Numbered from the stretch's first letter, positions 6,307 through 13,739 are shown. The stretch: 14,005 nt of DNA from an uncultured Collinsella sp. (GCA_900548935.1 URMR01000035.1:1-14005); one strand, 5' to 3'. The notes: generated by a model not told the origin, from the letters alone. Program-made: numbers and translations.

Positions 6307-6318
6307 AATTCAAAATCG

Positions 6319-6339
6319 CTGTTACTAAAAAAGTAACAG
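6319..6339. repeat. Small inverted repeat CTGTTACT / AGTAACAG
   Basis: CTGTTACT (6319-6326) and AGTAACAG (6332-6339) form a perfect 8-bp stem with an A5 loop. It lies between the terminator at 6284-6306 and the end of the minus-strand gene at 6385. It is AT-rich and palindromic, so a regulator site or a weak 3' UTR hairpin are both possible. Confidence 0.4.
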
Positions 6340-6384
6340 TACTCATATTTGCTATTTTTTGACCACAGGCCCCAATGACTAGGT

Positions 6385-6639
6385 TTATTCCACGGTGCCG
6401 TAGATGGCGCCCCAGCCGTGGGCGGCCAAGGCGGAGTTGAGCTGGTCGCAAAGCGATTGGCGGTCGTAGTAGCCGGGCGGCAAAAGGTTCACGATTTCCA
6501 TAAGGTCGGGTGTCAGGTCCAAGATCTCGGCCTGCACGATGAGATCCAGGCGGTCGATGGCGTGGCGGTCGTAAAACAGTCCGTCGACCAGGCGCTGCAG
6601 GTCGCCGAATTCCTCGGCCTGGAACGATCCGTACTCCAT
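6385..6639 (-). CDS. Small acidic protein of unknown function
   Basis: An 84-residue protein that I do not recognise. It is acidic, predicted mostly helical, and has no signal peptide, membrane segment or metal motif. The C-terminal half is the most distinctive part: LLPPGYYDRQSLCDQLN (52-68), then HGWGAIYGTVE at the end (74-84), with one cysteine (Cys64). The start ATG at 6639 follows AGGAGG at four bases; an upstream in-frame ATG at 6669 would add ten residues but has no ribosome site. A real gene is supported by that ribosome site and by the terminator at 6284-6306 beyond its stop. It diverges from the aminotransferase gene across about 150 bases. It has no functional partner in the window. 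Confidence 0.75.
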   Translation of the reverse strand: MEYGSFQAEEFGDLQRLVDGLFYDRHAIDRLDLIVQAEILDLTPDLMEIVNLLPPGYYDRQSLCDQLNSALAAHGWGAIYGTVE

Positions 6640-6741
6640 AGTGCCTCCTTGGGCGCCCCACGCCGGCATGCGCGGCGTTTCGTAATTTATTGCGATGGAC
6701 TTAATCTATCACGGCTTCATACCCTTGCGGCGGTGGCGGTC

Positions 6742-6747
6742 TATACT
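6742..6747 (+). promoter_or_regulatory. -10-like TATACT upstream of the aminotransferase
   Basis: TATACT lies 41 bases before the aminotransferase start codon, in the gap between divergent genes. The same CTATACTT string occurs at 8531-8538 before tatA, which favours a promoter -10 in this genome. There is no good -35 at 16-18 bases; TTGCGG lies 11 bases upstream, which is too close for a normal sigma-70 spacer. Confidence 0.4.
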
Positions 6748-6788
6748 TAGACGAACTGCAACGTCCCGCTTCGCGAAAGGTCGCACCC

Positions 6789-8093
6789 ATGCAGACGATC
6801 TACCAGAAGATGGAAACCACCGAACTCGATGCCGCCATCGAGGCGCTCAAAGCCGAGGTCGCCGAGGTCAAGGCCAAGGGCCTGGCGCTCGACATGGCCC
6901 GCGGCAAGCCGTCGCCCTCCCAGGTGGACATCTCTCGACCCATGCTCGATATCCTCAATGCCGATGCCGATCTGCACGACGGCAATGTCGACTGCTCCAA
7001 CTACGGCTGCTTTGAGGGCATTCCCTCGGCACGCAAGCTGGCAGGGGAGTTCCTGGGTTGCCCCGCCGAGCAGACGCTCGTACTGGGTTCGTCGAGCCTG
7101 CTGATCGAGCACGATATCGCCGGCATGTTCTGGCGCTGCGGCTCGTGCGGCAGCGAGCCCTGGGAGGCTTACGAGGCCGCGCATGACGGCAAGAAGGTCA
7201 AGTTCCTGTGCCCGGTTCCCGGTTACGACCGTCATTTTGGCATCACCGCCGACCTGGGTATCGAGAATGTCCCCGTCGCGATGACCGACAACGGTCCCGA
7301 CATGGACGAGGTCGAGCGCCTGGTTGCCGCCGACGACTCTATCAAGGGTATCTGGTGCGTGCCCAAGTATTCCAACCCCACGGGCATCACCTTTAGCGAG
7401 GACACCGTGCGTCGCCTGGTCGAGATGCCCACGGCCGCGCCCGATTTCCGCATCTTCTGGGACAACGCCTACTGCGTGCACGACCTGTACGACGAGACCG
7501 ACGAGCTCGCCAACATCTTCGATCTTGCCCGCGCGGCGGGCACCGAGGACCGCGTGGTGGCATTTGCCTCGACGTCCAAGATCACCTTCCCGGGCGCCGG
7601 TATCGGCTTCATCGGTGCGAGCCCCGCGGTCATCGCCGAGTTCTCCAAGCGCCTGAAGGCGGGCCTTATCAGCGCCGACAAGCTCAACCAGCTGCGTCAC
7701 GTGCGTTTCCTTCCCACCATCGAGGCGGTCAAGGAGCATATGAAAAAGCATGCCGAGTTCTTGCGCCCGCGCTTTGAGGCCGTTGAGCGCAAGCTCACCG
7801 ATGGCCTGGGCGATACGGGTTGCGCCACTTGGACGCATCCCCGCGGGGGCTACTTTGTGAGCTTCGATGGTCCCGAGGGCTCGGCCCAAAAGGTCGCCGC
7901 GCTTTGTGCCGACCTGGGCGTCAAGCTCACGCCGGCTGGTGCTACCTGGCCTTATGGCAAGGATTCGCGCGACACCAACATCCGCATCGCGCCGAGCTAT
8001 CCCACGGTCGAGGACCTGGAGGCCGCGCTCGATGTGCTGGTGCTGGCCGTTAAGCTTGTCGCTGCCGAGCTTGCGCGTGCCGAGCGCGCCTAA
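6789..8093 (+). CDS. Aspartate aminotransferase, subgroup Ic (PLP-dependent)
   Basis: A 434-residue fold-type I PLP enzyme. It matches the family formerly called MocR-like aminotransferase, whose characterised actinobacterial members transfer the amino group between aspartate and 2-oxoglutarate. Visible residues: LDMARGKPSPSQVD (34-47) at the substrate end, PKYSNPTG (192-199) with Asn196, IFWDNAY (222-228) with Asp225 and Tyr228, the PLP lysine Lys264 in ASTSKITFPGAGIGF, and Arg399 in NIRIAPS for the substrate carboxylate. There is no N-terminal GntR domain, so it is an enzyme and not a regulator. ATG 6789 follows GAAAGG (6775-6780) at 8 bases, with TATACT at 6742 as a possible -10. The STAS gene begins 51 bases downstream. 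Substrate choice beyond aspartate is inferred from the family. Confidence 0.88.
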   Translation: MQTIYQKMETTELDAAIEALKAEVAEVKAKGLALDMARGKPSPSQVDISRPMLDILNADADLHDGNVDCSNYGCFEGIPSARKLAGEFLGCPAEQTLVLGSSSLLIEHDIAGMFWRCGSCGSEPWEAYEAAHDGKKVKFLCPVPGYDRHFGITADLGIENVPVAMTDNGPDMDEVERLVAADDSIKGIWCVPKYSNPTGITFSEDTVRRLVEMPTAAPDFRIFWDNAYCVHDLYDETDELANIFDLARAAGTEDRVVAFASTSKITFPGAGIGFIGASPAVIAEFSKRLKAGLISADKLNQLRHVRFLPTIEAVKEHMKKHAEFLRPRFEAVERKLTDGLGDTGCATWTHPRGGYFVSFDGPEGSAQKVAALCADLGVKLTPAGATWPYGKDSRDTNIRIAPSYPTVEDLEAALDVLVLAVKLVAAELARAERA

Positions 8094-8144
8094 CGCGCGG
8101 CTTCCCGTACTATCCGCACTTTCGATACATAAAGGAGCGTATTT

Positions 8145-8459
8145 ATGGATTTGGGTATTTCCACTAACCCCACGCCAGAGCTCTACACCATTAAGGTAAC
8201 CGGCGAGATCGATATCTCTAACGCCGATAGCCTGCGTAATGCCATCGACCTGGCGCTCGAGCAGCCCACTGAGGCCGTTGAGCTCGATTTTGCCCAGGTG
8301 AGCTACATCGATTCGACGGGCATTGGCGTGCTCGTGGGCGCCGCGCACCACGCGGTCGACCACGGTAAGCGCTTTAGCTGCACCAATGTGCAGCCCCCGG
8401 TGATGCGCGTGGTTCAGCTGTTGGGTGTCGACCAGGAGATTTCGATCACCGCTGCATAA
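8145..8459 (+). CDS. STAS-domain anti-sigma factor antagonist
   Basis: A 104-residue single STAS domain of the SpoIIAA/RsbV type. Family members bind an anti-sigma kinase and free a sigma factor while unphosphorylated. The phosphorylation loop reads YIDSTGIGVL, with Ser57 at the position of Bacillus SpoIIAA Ser58. GEIDISNADSL (20-30) is the characteristic first strand and helix. ATG 8145 follows AAAGGAG (8131-8137) at 7 bases. No partner kinase, phosphatase or sigma gene is visible in the window, so it is an orphan here. It follows the aminotransferase by 51 bases and may be read from the same transcript. It is separated from tatA by 153 bases containing a hairpin and a promoter-like string. 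Confidence 0.88.
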   Translation: MDLGISTNPTPELYTIKVTGEIDISNADSLRNAIDLALEQPTEAVELDFAQVSYIDSTGIGVLVGAAHHAVDHGKRFSCTNVQPPVMRVVQLLGVDQEISITAA

Positions 8460-8503
8460 TCTTTGCCCCCAAAAGGGCGTGCCGTTTGGCATATGTTTGT
8501 GAT

Positions 8504-8531
8504 GCGCTCGGACGTTTTGGCGTCCGGGCGC
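8504..8531. repeat. 11-bp hairpin abutting the tatA promoter-like string
   Basis: GCGCTCGGACG (8504-8514) pairs with CGTCCGGGCGC (8521-8531), with one T-G pair and the loop TTTTGG. It ends one base before TATACT (8532-8537). It may terminate STAS-gene transcription, although no T tract follows, or it may be a binding site over the tatA promoter. Confidence 0.45.
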
Positions 8532-8537
8532 TATACT
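8532..8537 (+). promoter_or_regulatory. -10-like TATACT upstream of tatA
   Basis: CTATACTT at 8531-8538 matches the string at 6741-6748 ahead of the aminotransferase. It lies 75 bases before the tatA GTG start, giving a leader of roughly 70 bases. No convincing -35 is visible, because the 11-bp hairpin occupies that place. Confidence 0.4.
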
Positions 8538-8580
8538 TGACCGAATGAATAGACGAGTTCCGGCCGAATGGCGCGGTGCG

Positions 8581-8600
8581 GGCTCGACTCACATCGAGCC
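8581..8600 (+). promoter_or_regulatory. Leader hairpin beside the tatA ribosome site
   Basis: GGCTCGA (8581-8587) pairs perfectly with TCGAGCC (8594-8600) around CTCACA. The stem ends two bases before the ribosome site GGAGG (8603-8607). It does not cover the site, so it could stabilise the mRNA end or be a small regulatory fold. Confidence 0.4.
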
Positions 8601-8612
8601 TTGGAGGTATGT

Positions 8613-9176
8613 GTGTTTGGTATTGGAGAGGGTGAGCTCGCGATCATCGTGGTCTTCGGCTTTTTGCTGTTTGGCCCGGATAAGCTCCCGCAGATGGGCC
8701 GCACGATCGGCCGTGCTATCCGTCAGTTCCGCGAGACGCAGGAAAAAATGACGGCCGTTGTTCAGTCCGAGATCATCGATCCGGTAAGCGAGGCCGCGTC
8801 GGCTCCGGTCAAGCCCAAGAAGGCTGCCGTCGACGACGATTCCGATGCGGACGAGGGCGCCGCCGAGACGGCTGCGTCCGCAAAGAAGGAGACCTTTGCC
8901 GAGCGTCGCGCCCGTCTTGCTGCCGAGAAGGCCGCGAGCGAGGGTGCTGCTGAGGGCGAAGGCGCTGCTGATGAGGCCGAGCCCGCCAAGGCCGAGCCTG
9001 CCGCCGCCGAGCCCGAGCTTGCTGCAGAGCCGGAGCCCGAGCCCGAGCCGGCAGAGCCCACGACGGCTGACCTCTACGCCCGTCGTCCCCGCAAGCGCAA
9101 GGCCGTCGTCGACCAGCTCGCTCGCGAGCTCGAGGCCGAGGACGACGCCGCTGCCCCGAAGGGAGGCGATGAGTAA
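8613..9176 (+). CDS. tatA: Twin-arginine translocase subunit TatA/TatB with a long acidic tail
   Basis: A small membrane subunit of the Tat system, which exports folded proteins. The translated product begins MFGIGEGEL, has one membrane segment (about 9-20), then FGPDKLP (20-26) and an amphipathic helix (27-45). Glu8 and the GPxKLP form resemble TatB more than E. coli TatA. No second tatA/tatB gene lies in the window, so this subunit may do both jobs. The start is GTG 8613, five bases after GGAGG (8603-8607), and puts the family motif at the N-terminus. At 187 residues it is about twice E. coli TatA. The extra part (about 60-150) is low-complexity Ala/Glu/Pro sequence, ending in a basic RRPRKRK patch (157-163) and a predicted helix. 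Its stop overlaps the tatC start by one base. Confidence 0.9.
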   Translation: MFGIGEGELAIIVVFGFLLFGPDKLPQMGRTIGRAIRQFRETQEKMTAVVQSEIIDPVSEAASAPVKPKKAAVDDDSDADEGAAETAASAKKETFAERRARLAAEKAASEGAAEGEGAADEAEPAKAEPAAAEPELAAEPEPEPEPAEPTTADLYARRPRKRKAVVDQLARELEAEDDAAAPKGGDE

Positions 9177-9967
9177 TGCCTATCGGACCTGCGCGCATGC
9201 CGCTCTTCGATCACCTGGGAGAGCTCCGTCGCCGCCTGACCATCGTGGTCGTCTCGGTGTTTGCCGCAGCTATCGTGCTGTATTTCGCCACGCCTGTTGT
9301 GCTCGACATCTTGGAAGACCCCATCCGCTCCTTTGTGCCGGACGGTAAGTTCTACATCACCACCACGCTCGGCGGTTTTGGTCTGCGCTTTTCGCTGGCC
9401 ATCAAGATGGCCGTTGTCATGTGCACGCCCATGATCATCTGGCAGATTCTGGCGTTTTTCCTGCCGGCGCTTCGCCCCAACGAGCGCAAGTGGGTCGTGC
9501 CCACGGTGCTTGCCTCGACGGTGCTGTTCTTCCTGGGCGCCATTTTCTGCTACTTCATCATTATCCCGGCAGGCTTTGAGTGGCTCATCGGCGAGACCTC
9601 GGCCGTCGCTACGGCGCTGCCCGATCTGGAGAACTACGTCAACATGGAGCTGCTCTTTATGATCGGCTTTGGCGTGGCGTTTGAGCTGCCGCTCATCATC
9701 TTCTACCTGTCCGTCTTCCATATCGTGTCCTACGCGGCCTTCCGCAGTGCCTGGCGCTACGTGTACGTAGGCCTGCTCGTGGGGTCGGCTGTGATCACGC
9801 CCGACGGCTCGCCCGTTACGCTGGGCCTCATGTATGGCGCCCTGCTCTCGCTCTACGAGATTTCGCTTGCCATCGCCCGAGTGGTCATTACCGCGCGCGA
9901 GGGCAAGGAGGGCTTGTTTGTGAGTCGTCTGGACCTGTTCTCGGACGATGAGGACGACGAGGAGTAA
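9176..9967 (+). CDS. tatC: Twin-arginine translocase subunit TatC
   Basis: The polytopic receptor of the Tat pathway, which binds RR signal peptides of folded, often cofactor-bearing, proteins. It has 263 residues and six predicted membrane segments. The signal-peptide site is visible: HLGELRRRL (13-21), with Glu16 and Arg18 equivalent to E. coli Glu15 and Arg17, and Glu103 in LRPNERK. Glu170 in AFELP matches E. coli Glu170. The C-terminus is unusually acidic (SDDEDDEE). ATG 9176 shares its A with the tatA stop codon (TAATG), and GGGAGG (9161-9166) lies 9 bases upstream, so the two are translationally coupled. hypA starts 7 bases after its stop, which places tat and hyp in one operon. Confidence 0.96.
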   Translation: MPIGPARMPLFDHLGELRRRLTIVVVSVFAAAIVLYFATPVVLDILEDPIRSFVPDGKFYITTTLGGFGLRFSLAIKMAVVMCTPMIIWQILAFFLPALRPNERKWVVPTVLASTVLFFLGAIFCYFIIIPAGFEWLIGETSAVATALPDLENYVNMELLFMIGFGVAFELPLIIFYLSVFHIVSYAAFRSAWRYVYVGLLVGSAVITPDGSPVTLGLMYGALLSLYEISLAIARVVITAREGKEGLFVSRLDLFSDDEDDEE

Positions 9968-9973
9968 ATCGGT

Positions 9974-10330
9974 ATGCACGAGGTTGGCATTGTCAACGGC
10001 ATACTCGATACAGTGATTCGCGCGGCGCGTGGGGCGGGGGCCTCGCGCGCCGTTTTGGTAACGCTGCGTATCGGGGATATGACCGAGGTGGTGCGCGAGG
10101 CGCTCGACTTTGCATGGGAGACGTTTCGCGACGAGGATCCGCTCACGCAAGGCTGCGAGCTTGCCGTGGAGGAAGTCCATCCACAAAGCGAGTGTCTGGA
10201 CTGCGGGGAGGTCTTTGAGCACGACCGCTTCCATTGCCGTTGCCCCCAGTGCGGCGGCGCCAATGTGCGCCTGCTGCACGGCCGCGAGCTCGACATCGCC
10301 AGTATCGAAATCGAAACCCCCGACGATTAG
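9974..10330 (+). CDS. hypA: Hydrogenase nickel-insertion protein HypA
   Basis: HypA carries nickel to the large subunit of [NiFe] hydrogenases together with HypB. In some species it also serves urease. The 118-residue protein has the normal length. The product begins MHE, and His2 is the family's nickel ligand. The zinc ribbon is Cys74-X2-Cys77 and Cys90-X2-Cys93. The closing motif GRELDI (103-108) is conserved in the family. ATG 9974 is 9 bases after AGGAG (9960-9964), which lies within the end of tatC. hypB starts 55 bases downstream, with a short CCATC/GATGG hairpin (10339-10352) in the gap. No hydrogenase structural gene or hypCDEF is visible. Confidence 0.96.
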   Translation: MHEVGIVNGILDTVIRAARGAGASRAVLVTLRIGDMTEVVREALDFAWETFRDEDPLTQGCELAVEEVHPQSECLDCGEVFEHDRFHCRCPQCGGANVRLLHGRELDIASIEIETPDD

Positions 10331-10385
10331 CCCGCTAGCCATCTGGTGATGGGGTATAAAGGGGCCAAAGTAAGGAGTGCCGAGT

Positions 10386-11069
10386 ATGGCTGAGAAAACG
10401 ATTGATATCGCGTCGCCGATCCTGTCGCGCAATGAGCGCCTGGCAGATCAGCTGCGTCAGCGATTTAAAGAGACAAACACCTATGTGATCAATGTGCTGT
10501 CGAGCCCCGGCTCGGGCAAGACCACCACGATTCTGGGCACCAACGAACGCCTGCGCGACAAGGCCGGCCTGCACTGCGCCGTCATCGAGGGCGATATCGC
10601 CTCGGACGTCGACGCCATTACCATGAAGGAAGCCGGCATGCCCGCCATCCAGATCAACACGGGCGGCCTGTGCCACCTCGAGGGCAACATGATCATGGAG
10701 GCCGTTGACGCGTTCGACCAGGCTGTGGGTCTGGAAAACATTGACGTCATCTTTATCGAAAACGTGGGCAATCTGGTCTGCCCGGTCGACTTTGACCTGG
10801 GCGAGAACCTGTCCATCATGATTCTCTCGGTGCCCGAGGGCGACGACAAGCCCGTCAAGTACCCGGGCATCTTCCAGCACGCCGGCGCGCAGCTGCTCAA
10901 TAAGGTCGACGTGGCCCCGGCTTTCGATTTTGACATGGATAGGTATACTAAGACACTCGATGACCTCAATCCGCAGGCGCCGCGGTTTGCCGTGAGCGCG
11001 CGCAAGGGCGAGGGCATGGATGCCTGGTGCGATTGGCTCATCGGGCAGATTGAGCAAGCAAGGGCGTAA
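10386..11069 (+). CDS. hypB: Hydrogenase nickel-insertion GTPase HypB
   Basis: A SIMIBI-class GTPase that drives nickel transfer from HypA to the hydrogenase large subunit. Walker A is SPGSGKTT (40-47). GDIASDVDA (69-77) is the conserved segment after the P-loop. NKVD (172-175) gives guanine specificity. The G-domain metal site is Cys96, His97 and Cys132; the 36-residue spacing equals that of Helicobacter HypB (Cys106, His107, Cys142). There is no N-terminal CxxCGC nickel site and no histidine-rich stretch, so it should not store nickel. ATG 10386 follows AAGGAG (10372-10377) at 8 bases; a GTG three codons upstream overlaps that ribosome site and is rejected. topA follows 54 bases later. Confidence 0.96.
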   Translation: MAEKTIDIASPILSRNERLADQLRQRFKETNTYVINVLSSPGSGKTTTILGTNERLRDKAGLHCAVIEGDIASDVDAITMKEAGMPAIQINTGGLCHLEGNMIMEAVDAFDQAVGLENIDVIFIENVGNLVCPVDFDLGENLSIMILSVPEGDDKPVKYPGIFQHAGAQLLNKVDVAPAFDFDMDRYTKTLDDLNPQAPRFAVSARKGEGMDAWCDWLIGQIEQARA

Positions 11070-11123
11070 GTCGGCCGCCATACGGGCGGGCGTAGCCGCA
11101 GAGATACGAGATAGGAGCCTCTT

Positions 11124-13718
11124 TTGAAGCTCATCATCGCCGAGAAAAACGACGCCGCGCGTCAAATCGCCGAGCGGCTGTCCACGGGTAAGCCTAAAAA
11201 GGACAAGGTGTACAACACCGCCATCTACCGTTTTGAGTGGAAGGGCGAGGAGTGCGTGACGATCGGTCTTGCCGGTCACATCCTTGCACCCGATTTTTGC
11301 GACAGCGTGCTGTTCGATAAAAAGCTGGGTTGGTATTCGGTCACCGAGGACGGTGAGATGCTGCCGGCCGACATGCCCGATGGCCTGGCGCGTCCGCCCT
11401 ATGACACCAAGCGTAAGCCGTTCCTTGCCGATGGCATCTCCATCAAGGGTTGGAAGCTCGAGAGCCTGCCGTATCTCACCTGGGCGCCCGTCATTAAGCT
11501 GCCGGCCGAGAAGGAGCTCATTCGTTCGCTCAAGAACCTCGCTAAAAAGTCCGACAGCGTCATCATCGCCACGGACTTTGACCGCGAGGGCGAGCTGATC
11601 GGTTCGGACGCCCTCAACAAGGTGCGTGAGGTTGCGCCCGACTTGCCGGTTGCCCGCGCCCAATACTCTTCGTTTACCAAGGCCGAGATCACGCACGCCT
11701 TCGATAATCTCGTCTCGCTCGACCAGAACCTGGCCGACGCCGGCGAGAGCCGCCAGCACATCGACCTCATTTGGGGCGCGGTGCTCACGCGCTATCTGAC
11801 GCTCGCCAAGTTCGGCGGCTTTGGTAACGTGCGCTCTGCCGGTCGCGTGCAGACGCCGACGCTCGCCCTGGTGGTCGAGCGCGAGCGCGAGCGCATGGCG
11901 TTTGTGCCCGAGGACTATTGGCAGATTCGCGGCATGGGTGCCGCGCAGGGCGCCGCCGAGGACGACCGCTTTAAGATTGCACACAAGACGGCGCGTTTTA
12001 CCGACAAGGATGCTGCCGAGACGGCGTACGGCCATGTCGACGGTGTCGCGACGGCGACCGTTGCCGCGGTGACCAAGCGCTCGCGTAAGCAGCAGCCGCC
12101 CACGCCGTTTGCGACGACCTCGCTGCAGGCTGCCGCCGCGGCCGAGGGCATCTCGCCTGCGCGTACGATGCGCATCGCCGAGTCCCTCTACATGGCAGGC
12201 CTCATCAGCTACCCGCGTGTCGACAATACCGTGTACCCCGCGACGCTCGATCTGGGCGCCGTGGTGAGCGACCTGGCAAAGATCAACCCGTCGCTGGCGC
12301 CCGTGTGCAAAAAGGTGCTCGCCGGTCCCATGAAGCCCACGCGTGGCAAGGTCGAGACCACCGACCACCCGCCTATCTACCCCACGGGCGAGGGCGATCC
12401 GTCCACGCTCGACGGCGGCCAGCGTAAGCTCTACGACCTCATCACCCGTCGCTTCCTGGCAACGCTCATGGGGCCCGCGACCATCGAGAACACTAAGCTC
12501 GAGCTCGATGTGAACGGCGAGCCGTTCGTGGCCTCGGGCGACGTGCTCGTGACCCCTGGCTTCCGCGAGGCATACCCGTACGGACTCAAGCGCGACGAGC
12601 AGATGCCGCCGCTGGAGCAGGGTGATACGGTCGACGTGTTCGACATTAAGCTCGAGGCCAAACAGACCGAGCCGCCCGCGCGCTACAGCCAGGGCAAGCT
12701 CGTACAGGAGATGGAGAAGCGCGGCCTGGGCACCAAGTCCACGCGTGCGAGCATCATCGAGCGCCTGTATGCCGTGCACTATCTCAAAAATGATCCCGTT
12801 GAGCCGAGCCAGCTGGGCATCGCCATCATCGACGCGCTGACGCAGTTTGCCCCGCGCATCACGAGCCCCGATATGACCAGCGAGCTCGATGGCGATATGA
12901 CCCGTGTGGAGCGCGGTGAGGATACCGAAGAGCATGTCGTGACGCACTCGCGCGCGCTGCTGGCCGGCGTGCTCGACGAGCTGCTCAAGCACACGCAGGA
13001 GCTGGGCGACGCCATCAGCGACGCCGTCACGGCCGATGCGCGCGTGGGTGCCTGCCCCAAGTGCGGCAAGGACCTGGTTATGAAGACGAGCGCCAAGACC
13101 CGCGGCAGCTTTATCGGCTGCATGGGCTGGCCCGACTGCGACGTGACCTATCCGGTGCCGAGCGGCGTCAAGGTGAGCCCGCTCGAGGGCGAGGCCGCCG
13201 TGTGCCCCGAGTGCGGTGCGCCGCGCATTAAGTGCCAGCCGTTCCGCCAGAAGGCCTTCGAGATTTGCGTGAACCCCACGTGCCCCACCAACTACGAGCC
13301 CGACCTTAAGGTGGGCGAGTGCAAGGTGTGCGCCGAGGCAGGACGCCATGGCGATCTGATCGCGCACAAGAGCGAAAAGAGCGGCAAGCGCTTTATCCGC
13401 TGCACCAACTATGACGATTGCGGCGTGAGCTATCCGCTGCCGGCGCGCGGCAAGCTCGAGGCGACGGGCGAAACCTGTCCCGAGTGTGGCGCTCCCATCG
13501 TGGTGGTCAACACGGCGCGCGGTCCGTGGCGTATCTGCGTCAACATGGACTGCCCGACCAAGGAGAAGAAGCCCGCCCGCGGCCGCAAGACCACGACCAA
13601 GGCGAGCACGGCGAAGAAGACCACGGCAGCCAAGAAGACTTCGACCGCCAAGAAGTCGACTACCAAGAAGACTGCCGCGAAAAAGACGACCACCAAGAAG
13701 GCGGCCGCCGACAAGTAA
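11124..13718 (+). CDS. topA: DNA topoisomerase I, archaeal-like type IA, with four zinc ribbons and a lysine tail
   Basis: Relaxes negatively supercoiled DNA by single-strand passage. The Toprim domain has Glu7 in IIAEKN and DFDREGE (151-157). The catalytic tyrosine is Tyr363 in ISYPRVDNTVYP. RSAGRVQTPTL (237-247) and TTDHPPIYPTGE (412-423) are other core motifs. The YPRxDNTVYP and DHPPIYPTGE forms resemble archaeal topoisomerase I rather than E. coli TopA or TopB. Four CxxC zinc ribbons follow: Cys644/647/666/672, 694/697/715/720, 733/736/760/766 and 785/788/805/810. Residues 815-864 are a Lys/Thr/Ala tail like those on actinobacterial topoisomerases. The start is TTG 11124, six bases after AGGAG (11113-11117), just ahead of the conserved KLIIAEK. 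It is the last gene of the tat-hyp run. A 14-bp terminator follows. Confidence 0.95.
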   Translation: MKLIIAEKNDAARQIAERLSTGKPKKDKVYNTAIYRFEWKGEECVTIGLAGHILAPDFCDSVLFDKKLGWYSVTEDGEMLPADMPDGLARPPYDTKRKPFLADGISIKGWKLESLPYLTWAPVIKLPAEKELIRSLKNLAKKSDSVIIATDFDREGELIGSDALNKVREVAPDLPVARAQYSSFTKAEITHAFDNLVSLDQNLADAGESRQHIDLIWGAVLTRYLTLAKFGGFGNVRSAGRVQTPTLALVVERERERMAFVPEDYWQIRGMGAAQGAAEDDRFKIAHKTARFTDKDAAETAYGHVDGVATATVAAVTKRSRKQQPPTPFATTSLQAAAAAEGISPARTMRIAESLYMAGLISYPRVDNTVYPATLDLGAVVSDLAKINPSLAPVCKKVLAGPMKPTRGKVETTDHPPIYPTGEGDPSTLDGGQRKLYDLITRRFLATLMGPATIENTKLELDVNGEPFVASGDVLVTPGFREAYPYGLKRDEQMPPLEQGDTVDVFDIKLEAKQTEPPARYSQGKLVQEMEKRGLGTKSTRASIIERLYAVHYLKNDPVEPSQLGIAIIDALTQFAPRITSPDMTSELDGDMTRVERGEDTEEHVVTHSRALLAGVLDELLKHTQELGDAISDAVTADARVGACPKCGKDLVMKTSAKTRGSFIGCMGWPDCDVTYPVPSGVKVSPLEGEAAVCPECGAPRIKCQPFRQKAFEICVNPTCPTNYEPDLKVGECKVCAEAGRHGDLIAHKSEKSGKRFIRCTNYDDCGVSYPLPARGKLEATGETCPECGAPIVVVNTARGPWRICVNMDCPTKEKKPARGRKTTTKASTAKKTTAAKKTSTAKKSTTKKTAAKKTTTKKAAADK

Positions 13719-13739
13719 CCGAGCACATATAGACACGGC

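Noticed and set aside
6081..6308. A 75-codon + strand frame with several cysteines between nhaA and the small minus-strand gene
   Set aside because: No ribosome site, and it runs through both terminator hairpins at 6146-6181 and 6284-6306.
6305..6346. A 13-residue hydrophobic peptide frame on the minus strand (MSTVTFLVTAILN), considered as a small toxin
   Set aside because: No ribosome site upstream, and the codons are formed by the CTGTTACT/AGTAACAG inverted repeat, so the frame is probably accidental.
6747..8492. A 581-codon minus-strand open frame opposite the aminotransferase and STAS genes
   Set aside because: Same cause: an antisense shadow of high-GC coding sequence with no motif. 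The sense frame has a full PLP-enzyme signature.
13567..13715. Short tandem AAG-rich repeats at the end of topA, considered as a DNA repeat array
   Set aside because: They are in frame and encode the Lys/Thr/Ala tail of the topoisomerase, so they are protein low complexity and not a CRISPR or satellite array.
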